A DNA stretch of 6,938 nt. Origin: Tannerella sp. (GTDB lineage Bacteria > Bacteroidota > Bacteroidia > Bacteroidales > Tannerellaceae). A program made the position numbers and the translations under genes. The notes under the pieces are model-generated. The model searched no databases. It was given only the letters and a program-made list of their open reading frames with translations, and had not been told where the DNA came from. The DNA lies in the NCBI GenBank assembly GCA_031289515.1, contig JAITPH010000185.1:1-6938 (forward strand). Direction: 5' to 3'. Positions 1-6,748 of the stretch are shown piece after piece; position 1 is the stretch's first letter, and the number at the start of each line of letters is the position of its first letter.

Positions 1-1242
1 CTTGTAGTACGTTTCAACGACAACGGCACGGATTATCCCGTACAGCCCGAATGCGATTACGGCGACAGCGTAACGTTCATCGTCAATCCCGCATTGTCGC
101 TTATGATGAAGAAACGGGCTACGCTTAATCCGGGTGCGCCCGACGAATTTAGCAATAGCGGAACTTTTGCAAATCCCGTTTCCGTTCTTTACGGCGACAA
201 TATCCGTTACGACATTACAGCCGTTAATGCCAGTCTGATTACGGATACCGTGTTTGTTACGGACACATTGCCGTTATATCTGAATTATCAGACAGGCATG
301 TCCGATCCGTATCTTAGCGTCACTTCCGGCGGTACGCCCGTCCGGCATGTTCTTACATGGGAATTTCCCGATCTTGCTCCTCTTGCGACGCAAACAGTCA
401 GTTATGAGGCAACGCCTGCACCCGGCGTCAGCGCTTCGCAACCGATGTTTGTCAACAGGGCATGGATTACGGTGAGCGATACGTTGAATATCGTTACCGA
501 CAGCGCGACTTATCATCAGGGCGCGGGAATCAGTATCGTAACCTTCTCCGCCATTGCCGGAGGACAGATATTCAACGCCGCGCCGCAAGCCGTCGATTAC
601 AGTACTTCGCCACGATCCGGAATTATTATCGCTCCCGATGACGGGTATCGTTTCTCCGGCTGGAGTCATGACGGATACTACTCGCTTCGCGGCTCAATCG
701 TTCCGGCGCGTTCCGGAATTATGAGCTACGACACGCTGACCGTCTACGGCGACGTCACCCTAACTGCAAACTTCGAGTTGATAGATTATCCGATACATTA
801 TTATATGAACGGATGCGAAAATCCGTCGGCCAATCCCGCCACGTATACGATAGAAACGGGCAATCTCGTACTTGAGCCGCCTTACAAGGCGGGCGACGTG
901 TTTGTCGGCTGGACAGGCTCAAACGGCGAAGAGCCGCAGACGACGGTCAATATTCCGAAAGGCTCGACCGGCGAACTGACATTTTACGCAAATTTCCTCG
1001 TCAGCGGACGCGAAAAGGAGACAAAAGAAGTAATCGCGGAAGACAAAATCTGGTCGTCCGGAAACATTCTTTACGTCACAACGTCAAAGTCGGGAAGCGT
1101 AATACGCATCTACTCGACGGACGGCGTTTTGCAAAAACAACATACGGTAATATCGCTTGGGACGGCGGAAATAAAGCTGCTTGGCGGGATATATGTCGTA
1201 ACGATCAATAACGGCGTGGGGCAGAAAGTGAGAATTAATTAA
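1..1242 (+). CDS. Secreted surface protein, 3' part: DUF11-like, InlB-like repeats, T9SS sorting domain
   Basis: The frame is open from base 1 to a TAA at 1240-1242, so 413 C-terminal codons are present and the start lies upstream; the ATG at 94 is internal. Residues are numbered from base 1. About 55-165 resemble a DUF11 module (YGDNIRYDITAVN, then VFVTDTLP). About 181-259 and 263-333 are two divergent InlB/Flg_new-type beta repeats, each with a GW core (YRFSGW, VFVGW) and an ANF ending. About 351-413 match a type IX secretion C-terminal sorting domain (IRIYSTDGVLQK, then LLGGIYVVTI, ending KVRIN). This predicts export across the outer membrane by T9SS and attachment or release at the surface. 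No catalytic motif is visible here; an enzyme domain upstream is possible. A role in adhesion or as a surface scaffold is inference. It converges on the GH31 gene and shares no operon with it. Domain classes are fairly secure; function is unknown. Confidence 0.85.
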   Translation, partial: LVVRFNDNGTDYPVQPECDYGDSVTFIVNPALSLMMKKRATLNPGAPDEFSNSGTFANPVSVLYGDNIRYDITAVNASLITDTVFVTDTLPLYLNYQTGMSDPYLSVTSGGTPVRHVLTWEFPDLAPLATQTVSYEATPAPGVSASQPMFVNRAWITVSDTLNIVTDSATYHQGAGISIVTFSAIAGGQIFNAAPQAVDYSTSPRSGIIIAPDDGYRFSGWSHDGYYSLRGSIVPARSGIMSYDTLTVYGDVTLTANFELIDYPIHYYMNGCENPSANPATYTIETGNLVLEPPYKAGDVFVGWTGSNGEEPQTTVNIPKGSTGELTFYANFLVSGREKETKEVIAEDKIWSSGNILYVTTSKSGSVIRIYSTDGVLQKQHTVISLGTAEIKLLGGIYVVTINNGVGQKVRIN

Positions 1243-1255
1243 TTGAAAATTGAAA
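1242..1255 (+). repeat. Tandem ATTGAAA duplication at the stop codon
   Basis: Two perfect 7-bp units, ATTGAAA, occupy 1242-1248 and 1249-1255. They begin at the last base of the stop codon of the surface-protein gene. They resemble the ATTGA-rich units at the end of the convergent GH31 gene but are shorter and not identical to them. Short AT-rich runs of this kind could be chance in a Bacteroidota intergenic region. Confidence 0.5.
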
Positions 1256-1270
1256 GTTTAGGGAGCGTGG

Positions 1271-1305
1271 CGTGTCGATTGGAGCGCTGCGCTCCGGTCG
1301 ACATG
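1271..1305 (+). terminator. Strong hairpin after the surface-protein gene, possible terminator
   Basis: Bases 1271-1286 pair with 1290-1305, giving a 16-bp stem with a 3-nt loop (CTG). The core GGAGCG/CGCTCC is perfect; two U-G wobbles follow, then AUCGACA-type pairing outward. In RNA read on the + strand this is a very stable hairpin 28 nt after the stop codon. No U-tract follows, so it is not a canonical intrinsic terminator. It may instead stabilise the mRNA 3' end or be part of the repeat element that overlaps it. The pairing is seen directly; the role is inferred. Confidence 0.4.
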
Positions 1306-1401
1306 ACGGGGGTGGTGTCCGTCATGTCGACCGAAGTGGAGACATCTCGTGTGTAGGATAGCAGAAGTCTCCACTACGCTGCGCTCCGGTCGACATGACG
1401 G
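1285..1401. repeat. Composite palindromic intergenic element with three related arms
   Basis: A 25-bp sequence ending in GGTCGACATGACGG occurs twice in direct orientation, at 1285-1309 and 1377-1401, without mismatch. Its 14-bp distal part is also present inverted at 1319-1332. Arms 1296-1309 and 1319-1332 can form a 14-bp stem with a 9-nt loop. Alternatively 1319-1332 pairs with 1388-1401, and 1335-1343 (AGTGGAGAC) pairs with 1367-1375, with a 12-nt insertion in the right arm. From memory, sequences close to GTCATGTCGACCGAAGTGGAGA recur between genes in many bacterial genomes as non-coding dispersed palindromes. No open frame, transposase or clear target duplication is seen. It could act as a bidirectional terminator between the two convergent genes. 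Confidence 0.75.
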
Positions 1402-1420
1402 CTATTGTACATTATATATA

Positions 1421-1496
1421 TCCATTATTAATTGTCCTTTCTCAATTGGCGACCGCCGAAGTTGTTTTTCCATTCTCAATTGTCCATTGTCAATTG
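1421..1496 (-). repeat. Four copies of a 14-bp CAATTGAGAATGGA-like unit, two tandem pairs
   Basis: Read on the minus strand there are four units: CAATTGACAATGGA (1483-1496), CAATTGAGAATGGA (1469-1482), CAATTGAGAAAGGA (1435-1448) and CAATTAATAATGGA (1421-1434). They form two abutting pairs separated by a 20-nt spacer (1449-1468). Units differ by one to three positions from the consensus. The first unit and the start of the second lie inside the GH31 reading frame and supply its last six codons and its TGA. AT-rich tandem units of this style are common after genes in Bacteroidota, from memory; their function is unknown. Confidence 0.8.
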
Positions 1497-4400
1497 AATA
1501 AAGTTAAGCCTCCTGTCGACGATGAATCCGTCTTTTGCTTTCAGGTTGAAACGTTGCTTTTTCTTTGCTTTGAACTTGATTGTAAACAAATCCTCGTCGC
1601 CTTCGCCACCGATAGCTTCCTTATTCCCAATGTTTACAAATGCGGGATACAGAGCTTTCTCGCCGTTAGTATGCAGGCGGTCGTTAGTCATGTTTTCCAT
1701 CTCCTTCATATTAATGCCGTCTATCCCGACAAACTCGTATTCCTGCGGATTGTACGGCAACGCAAAACTCAGCGCATTGACGGACACAAGCCCTGTTCCC
1801 CTGACCTTGATTTCGATAATTTCACCGGCGTTGTAAAGCTGTTTGGCAACACTCAAACCGACAGCGCCCCTAATCTCCTCAAACCGCCCGAATCCGCCGC
1901 CCGCAGGAGCAGCCGCTGGAGCGCCCGGTCGAACAGCCAATTGAGCGCCCAGTTGCGTAGCCGCCACAGACATGTCGTAAGCATCGATAAGTCCGTTACG
2001 GTTGAGGTCTCCGTTACTTATGTATCCCTCAAAATCGGAATCTCCGAGGCGCAATCCGGTATAGTTCCGGTACGAAGTCAGGTCATTTTCGTCGATTTTT
2101 CCGTCGTTGTTGATGTCGCCCGGAAGATAGCTAACCGTTTCAGGCGCTTTGAAAACGTATATCTCCTTAGCCGAGCCGTATCCGCCGACAGCATCGGTAA
2201 TATTCATCTTGACATAACGTGCAGTCGGTTTGCCGGCAAACTCGAATATCTTTACGGCATTATCCCTTTTCCATTCAAATTCGCCCGATTCCGTCCAGTT
2301 AGCCTTGTCGTAACTGTAATATACCGAACCTTTCAAAACAGTTCCGTTGCCCGCGTTATCGCGGGGAATGTAATGAAGTTTATCAAGCTGGGCGATCGTT
2401 TTCAAGTCCATCGTAAGGTCGAAAGGCAGTGCGTTCACGTCATATTTTGTGTGCCAAAGCTCCGTCTCCTCGAAATCGAACAGTCTGCGCAACGTGCGAC
2501 CCTGAGTTTCGGCAGACGATTCGCCCACAATCCCGGCGATAGCAAACTGTAGCGGATTCGACTTGGTAGTAGCAGCGAATTGCGCCCAGTCGGAATAGCC
2601 GTCCCTGTTCGACGAGCGAATTTTGAAGGAATATCCGGTCTCGGCGTCCAGATCCTCAAACAGCAGGCAGGTATCCCTGATTGTCGAATATAACATTCCG
2701 TCAAATTCAATCTCGTAGTAATCGGCATTTGCGACCGCGTCCCATGTCGGTTTCAAAGTATAAGCCTCCGCGTTGAAATCCTTTATCGCGGCATTTGGGG
2801 GAGGCGTCAAGTCGCCTGTTTTGACCTGCTGACTGTCGTCAGGCTCAAAGCGGAATCCGTCGATGTCAAGCCTTATGAAATCGGCGGTAATATCGGACGA
2901 AGCAAGTTTAATCGACAATACCGGATTTTTCGTAATGACCACGGTCCCGAAGTCGCTTCCCTTGGTGGCAAACCTGTTTAGATTCGGCGTTTTGTCGTAG
3001 AATATCACGTTGTCCGTAGCATTAAACTCTTCGACAGAGCCTGCTTCCGCAAGTTTTATTTTGTTCTTCCCGATTTTAGCCGTTATTTTTGAAGGAATCC
3101 GCGTCACGTTTATGCGAAATTCCGTTTTTTTATCCCTCACAAACCCTGTGAAAAAGCCTTCGGCAGGGTGGACGGTTACCGAGAGACGGTTTTTGGCGTC
3201 GACATCGGATTCTATCAGCGTCGAAACCCATTCACCCGTTTTGTAGGCTTCGGTTTTGCCGTCGTCGTCATATTCCGTGAAATAGCTGTAACCGTCGGGA
3301 TACATCTCATAGATACGAAGGTTTCCGTCTATTTCGGAAATATTGTTATTCGGGTTGGCGACAGGAATAATCGCGCCGTTTTTAACAAACAGCGGCAGTT
3401 TCCAAAGAGGCGCGGCAAAGCTGTTGATGACGCGGTCGCCCGCATATTTCTCGCCTGTGAAATAGTCAATCCACGTGCCTTCGGGCAGATAGATGTTGTT
3501 GCGAATATCATTTCCGTTTCCGTCGGATTTGGTATCCCTGTAAACAGGCGCAACCAGGAAAGACGGACCGTAAAAGAACTCGTATTGCGTCGCCTTGCCC
3601 ATTGTAAAAGCATTCGGATATTCAAGAAAAACGGCTCTGACAACCGGCTTTCCGGCGACAGCTTCGTTTGCCGTGGCGTATGAATACGGCACAAGCGTCG
3701 ATTTGAGTTTCAGATACATGCGGTTGATAGACGCGGCAGGCTCACCGAGCGCATGGGGATATTTCTCGTTCGATCCCCATCCGTCCATGTTCAATTGCAT
3801 TGGAGTAAACGTCTTCCATTGAAAATCGCGCGTATTGACGACCGGATTTTTTCCGCCGAAAATGCCGTCCATATCGGAGGCGATATTGGGATTTCCCGAC
3901 AGACCGGAGCCTATATAAGTAGGAATATGAAAGCGGATATATTCCCACACTCCGCCGGTCTGGTCGCCGGTCCAGAGAGCGGCATAACGCTGTGTGCCCG
4001 CCCATCCGTCGAGTGAAATGATGAAAGGGCGGGCGTCGCCGCCGTAGTAGTTCATGATATGGGCAGCGTCGGAAATGCCGTTTAGTCCGAAAGAATAACC
4101 GGCTCCCACCCATGCCACGTCGGTCTTTAGCACTCTTACGCCCGCATCTCTGACTTCTTTTACCAAATCGCGAAGCAGGAGCGCCTCGACGCCTTCCTTG
4201 GGATGAAGGTCGGATTGCGTCCACAGACCTATCTCGACACCGTTTTCATGCGCGTAACCGGCGAGACTGCGAAGGTTGGCGATGTTTCCGTCCAGCGTCG
4301 CCGTTTGTCCGTAACCCGCTCCATATCCGTCGTTCGGCAGAAGCCAGCCGAAAGGCATGTCGTTATTCCTGTAACGGTCGATTACGGCGCGGGCCGAGAA

Positions 4401-5330
4401 CTGATAGTTGTTATTCTCGCCGTTGAGCGATTCCCTTATTCCGCCGTTGTCTTTCTGGCTTTCCCTGTACCGTTTGCCGTCCTCAAACCGTATTCCGGCA
4501 GTATCGACAGCCCAGTAATCGCGGTTATAGGCGTTGAGATGACCCTGATACAACGCAAATTTCGGCAGCATTGCGGGATTGCCTGTCAGTTGATAGAAAT
4601 CGTTCAGAAGGGCGACTGCGCCGTCGTCTATCATAAAAAAAACGTCCAGATAATCCGTCTCGTGATAGAGTTTTACGGCGCCTTTTTCGTCCGCGCCGAA
4701 ATCGTATTTTCCTTTTTTGAACGTGTACCACATCACCCCGTATCCGTTTGTAGACCAGTAAAACGGATTTGGCGAAGCTACTCCGCCGTCCGTCCAGCTA
4801 TTCCGGTTTTCGATGGCGATGGCTTTGCCTTTATGCGAGAAGCGTCCGTTCTGAACTCCGCCGCCGTAGAAATATTCGTCCGGATTCTCCTTCAGCGTCA
4901 ATGTCACTTTGCCGTCCCCGAACAGCGCCGGAGCGGTTTCCTCGATAACCGCGCGGTCTGTTTCCCTGTTCAAAACCTTCAGCAACGGAGCGTTTTTATT
5001 CAAAATGATTTCTATCCTGCCTGTCGAAATCTTGATGGCATTGTTGTCCGTTTCAACCGTCAGTTCCGAAATGTGTTTGCGCGGGTTGTCGACAAGAATC
5101 TCGGCGTCGGGACGGGCTTCGGGGTCGCGAATGATTCTGCCCGAATCGTCCCGGAACAGGCGGAAAATGTTGTCGCCGTAGAAATCGAATGTCATGCGGT
5201 TGCCGTCGGACAGCAGAACTTCGACGGTTGTAGGATTGATTTTCTGCGCGTGCGTGACTGTTGCCGCGTTTTGCGCTTGCAGAGCGAAAACGGAATACGC
5301 GAATATGAATACGGTTATAATTCTTCTCAT
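1476..5330 (-). CDS. Secreted multimodular GH31 glycosidase, alpha-N-acetylgalactosaminidase-like
   Basis: 1284 residues. Residues 1-20 form a signal peptide (basic MRR, hydrophobic core, ending ALQAQ). About 25-250 are the N-terminal beta-sandwich of GH31, 255-560 the (beta/alpha)8 barrel, and 560-740 the distal beta domains. The nucleophile is predicted as Asp404 (LKTDVAWVG) and the acid/base as Asp456 (WTGDQ). These motifs and the NGGIRESLNGE and SDMDGIFGG segments recall the GH31 branch containing alpha-N-acetylgalactosaminidases, rather than alpha-glucosidases or xylosidases; substrate is inferred. FN3 follows (about 843-925), then F5/8C or CBM32-like (927-1062), type I dockerin (1069-1128, two calcium loops), a Pro/Ala/Gly linker (1133-1148) and a cohesin-like domain (1155-1275). 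There is no T9SS domain, so the protein may be periplasmic or use another route. The start overlaps the upstream GH27 stop (ATGA), and no other Met would give a signal peptide. The last six residues come from a repeat. Confidence 0.93.
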   Translation of the reverse strand: MRRIITVFIFAYSVFALQAQNAATVTHAQKINPTTVEVLLSDGNRMTFDFYGDNIFRLFRDDSGRIIRDPEARPDAEILVDNPRKHISELTVETDNNAIKISTGRIEIILNKNAPLLKVLNRETDRAVIEETAPALFGDGKVTLTLKENPDEYFYGGGVQNGRFSHKGKAIAIENRNSWTDGGVASPNPFYWSTNGYGVMWYTFKKGKYDFGADEKGAVKLYHETDYLDVFFMIDDGAVALLNDFYQLTGNPAMLPKFALYQGHLNAYNRDYWAVDTAGIRFEDGKRYRESQKDNGGIRESLNGENNNYQFSARAVIDRYRNNDMPFGWLLPNDGYGAGYGQTATLDGNIANLRSLAGYAHENGVEIGLWTQSDLHPKEGVEALLLRDLVKEVRDAGVRVLKTDVAWVGAGYSFGLNGISDAAHIMNYYGGDARPFIISLDGWAGTQRYAALWTGDQTGGVWEYIRFHIPTYIGSGLSGNPNIASDMDGIFGGKNPVVNTRDFQWKTFTPMQLNMDGWGSNEKYPHALGEPAASINRMYLKLKSTLVPYSYATANEAVAGKPVVRAVFLEYPNAFTMGKATQYEFFYGPSFLVAPVYRDTKSDGNGNDIRNNIYLPEGTWIDYFTGEKYAGDRVINSFAAPLWKLPLFVKNGAIIPVANPNNNISEIDGNLRIYEMYPDGYSYFTEYDDDGKTEAYKTGEWVSTLIESDVDAKNRLSVTVHPAEGFFTGFVRDKKTEFRINVTRIPSKITAKIGKNKIKLAEAGSVEEFNATDNVIFYDKTPNLNRFATKGSDFGTVVITKNPVLSIKLASSDITADFIRLDIDGFRFEPDDSQQVKTGDLTPPPNAAIKDFNAEAYTLKPTWDAVANADYYEIEFDGMLYSTIRDTCLLFEDLDAETGYSFKIRSSNRDGYSDWAQFAATTKSNPLQFAIAGIVGESSAETQGRTLRRLFDFEETELWHTKYDVNALPFDLTMDLKTIAQLDKLHYIPRDNAGNGTVLKGSVYYSYDKANWTESGEFEWKRDNAVKIFEFAGKPTARYVKMNITDAVGGYGSAKEIYVFKAPETVSYLPGDINNDGKIDENDLTSYRNYTGLRLGDSDFEGYISNGDLNRNGLIDAYDMSVAATQLGAQLAVRPGAPAAAPAGGGFGRFEEIRGAVGLSVAKQLYNAGEIIEIKVRGTGLVSVNALSFALPYNPQEYEFVGIDGINMKEMENMTNDRLHTNGEKALYPAFVNIGNKEAIGGEGDEDLFTIKFKAKKKQRFNLKAKDGFIVDRRLNFIQLTMDN
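5327..5330 (-). promoter_or_regulatory. ATGA stop/start overlap coupling GH27 to GH31
   Basis: On the minus strand the four bases are ATGA. The GH31 ATG occupies 5330-5328 and the GH27 TGA occupies 5329-5327. The overlap means the two frames are cotranscribed and probably translationally coupled, with terminating ribosomes reinitiating on the GH31 start. No GGAG-type Shine-Dalgarno is visible in the preceding bases, which is usual for Bacteroidota. Confidence 0.85.
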
Positions 5331-6715
5331 AATGTGTTGTATTTATAAAGTTTGCAGGCATGGGGACGGAGTTCCTGCGAGAAAACGGTATAATTCGTCT
5401 GCGGCAAAACTTCGCCTGTCCAAAGATTTGTAATGCCGCTTTTGAAGTTGTAGCGAAGCTCTTTCAGCGATACGCGTATTTCTTTTTCCTTGTCCGACAG
5501 ATTGAATATTGCGAGATATTTTTCGCCGGTATTCACGTTTTCGGATGTTATTATCGCCCGTTCATTCTCGGAATAGTCGTACATGCGTATATCGGAGCTT
5601 TCGCGGTGCATTTTAAGCGCTTCGCCGTTCGTCAGTAGCGAAAGCGTAAAACCGTCGTTGCTCGGCAAGTCGCCGCCGAACATCAGCGGCGAGCGCAGAA
5701 TCGTAAAGAGCGTCATCAGCGTATATTGCTCGTCTTCGGTAAGGCGCGTCATGCGGTCGGCGCCGCGTTCGCCGCGTATCGAAATGCGTCCGAGCGGTAT
5801 CATGTCGCAATCGGGCCACGTTCCGGGTTTGATGTACGGAATCCACTTGCCCGCGACGTCGACAAGGTGCGTGACGTCGTCCCACTTGTCCCACACATCG
5901 CCTACCATGCGCCACATATTTGCGTTATTGCCGACGTGTACGGCTTCTTCAACAGGCGTTTCTCCCGGCGACGTACTCAGGACTATCGGTCGCCCGCACC
6001 TGTCGATAGCTTTCCTGATCAGCTCGATTTCGGCTTTGTGATAGGGTTGCGACAGGTCGTCAACCTTAATGACATCGACGCCCCAGTCCGCGTACATGTC
6101 GAAAATGGAGTTGTAATATTCCTGCGCTCCGGCGCGGTCTGCCGTTATCGTGTAATTGTCGCGCAACCACGGACATTGCCGTTCGGTCGAGTAAATCATG
6201 TCTGCCGTAACGCCTTCCGCGCCCTTGACCGGAAGTTTCTTTTCTACGGCGACTTTCGGTATGCCGCGCATTATGTGTATTCCGAATTTCAGCCCTTTCG
6301 AGTGAACGTAGTCGGCAAGCGACTTGAATCCGTTATTGTTTGCCGCCGACGGAAAACGGTTCACAGCCGGCTGGTATCGTCCGTATTCGTCGATTACGTA
6401 TCTCGGATCCGTCTGGTTGTAGCCTCCGGCCTTGTCGTTCTCGACAAACCAGCGAATGTCCACAACGACGTATTCCCATCCGGACTGTTTGAGGTTTTCC
6501 GACATATAGTCGGCATTGGCTTTGACCTCGTGTTCTTCGACCGTAGGACCGTAGCAGTCCCAGCTGTTCCAGCCCATTGGCGGCGTTTCCGCCCACGTTT
6601 TGAACTCGCCGTCCGCAAAAACCGTTCTTTCCGCCTTCTGCCTGTTCGCATTGCAAGACGCTAATAATACGGCAACTGTAAAGATAAATAAAGATAGTTT
6701 CAAAGATAGTTTCAT
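5327..6715 (-). CDS. GH27 glycosidase lipoprotein (alpha-galactosidase/alpha-N-acetylgalactosaminidase family)
   Basis: 462 residues from the chosen start. GH27 enzymes hydrolyse alpha-galactosides or alpha-GalNAc with retention. Seen directly: MGWNSWD at 47-53, the barrel strand GWEYVVVDIRW, the nucleophile Asp219 in IKVDDL, the acid/base Asp273 in RMVGDVWDKW, WPDCDM at 300-305 in the place of the family's WNDPDM, and a C-terminal beta domain from about 375. Length is normal for the family. The start at 6715 puts a lipoprotein signal peptide at 1-20 with lipobox LLAS-Cys21, so the enzyme is membrane anchored. An in-frame ATG at 6733 would add six residues (MQTFYI) but lies almost on the predicted transcription start and dilutes the signal peptide. 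The specificity loop reads STSPGET, not the Glu-bearing loop of classical alpha-galactosidases, so the exact sugar is uncertain. It is first in a two-gene operon with GH31. Family secure; substrate open. Confidence 0.93.
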   Translation of the reverse strand: MKLSLKLSLFIFTVAVLLASCNANRQKAERTVFADGEFKTWAETPPMGWNSWDCYGPTVEEHEVKANADYMSENLKQSGWEYVVVDIRWFVENDKAGGYNQTDPRYVIDEYGRYQPAVNRFPSAANNNGFKSLADYVHSKGLKFGIHIMRGIPKVAVEKKLPVKGAEGVTADMIYSTERQCPWLRDNYTITADRAGAQEYYNSIFDMYADWGVDVIKVDDLSQPYHKAEIELIRKAIDRCGRPIVLSTSPGETPVEEAVHVGNNANMWRMVGDVWDKWDDVTHLVDVAGKWIPYIKPGTWPDCDMIPLGRISIRGERGADRMTRLTEDEQYTLMTLFTILRSPLMFGGDLPSNDGFTLSLLTNGEALKMHRESSDIRMYDYSENERAIITSENVNTGEKYLAIFNLSDKEKEIRVSLKELRYNFKSGITNLWTGEVLPQTNYTVFSQELRPHACKLYKYNTL

Positions 6716-6740
6716 GATATAAAAAGTTTGCATTAAGACG

Positions 6741-6748
6741 CAAATGTA
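6741..6748 (-). promoter_or_regulatory. Bacteroidota -7 box (TACATTTG) for the GH27-GH31 operon
   Basis: On the minus strand TACATTTG matches the TAnnTTTG -7 consensus used by the Bacteroidota primary sigma factor. Transcription would start about 6735, leaving a leader of roughly 20 nt before the ATG at 6715 and almost none before the ATG at 6733, which supports the shorter start. I see no good TTTG -33 element 19-21 bp upstream, so the promoter may be weak or need an activator. Confidence 0.55.

Noticed and set aside
1285..1401. CRISPR-like array or insertion sequence in the repeat region
   Set aside because: Only two direct copies and one inverted copy are present, spacing is irregular, and there is no transposase frame or cas gene.
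1395..2552. Long + strand open frame of 385 codons over the GH31 3' end and the intergenic element
   Set aside because: It is antisense to the F5/8C, dockerin and cohesin-like modules, starts inside the palindromic repeat and has no recognisable protein features.
4203..5348. Long + strand open frame of 381 codons antisense to the GH31 gene
   Set aside because: It lies wholly opposite the well-supported GH31 N-terminal half, shows no recognisable domain or signal peptide, and is explained by codon bias of the real gene.
5726..6664. + strand open frame of 312 codons opposite the GH27 gene
   Set aside because: The GH27 family motifs on the minus strand are unambiguous; this frame is a shadow without domain features.
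6716..6733. GH27 start at 6733 (MQTFYI extension)
   Set aside because: The ATG at 6715 gives a compact lipoprotein signal peptide with Cys21, and the -7 box at 6741-6748 leaves almost no leader for the upstream ATG.
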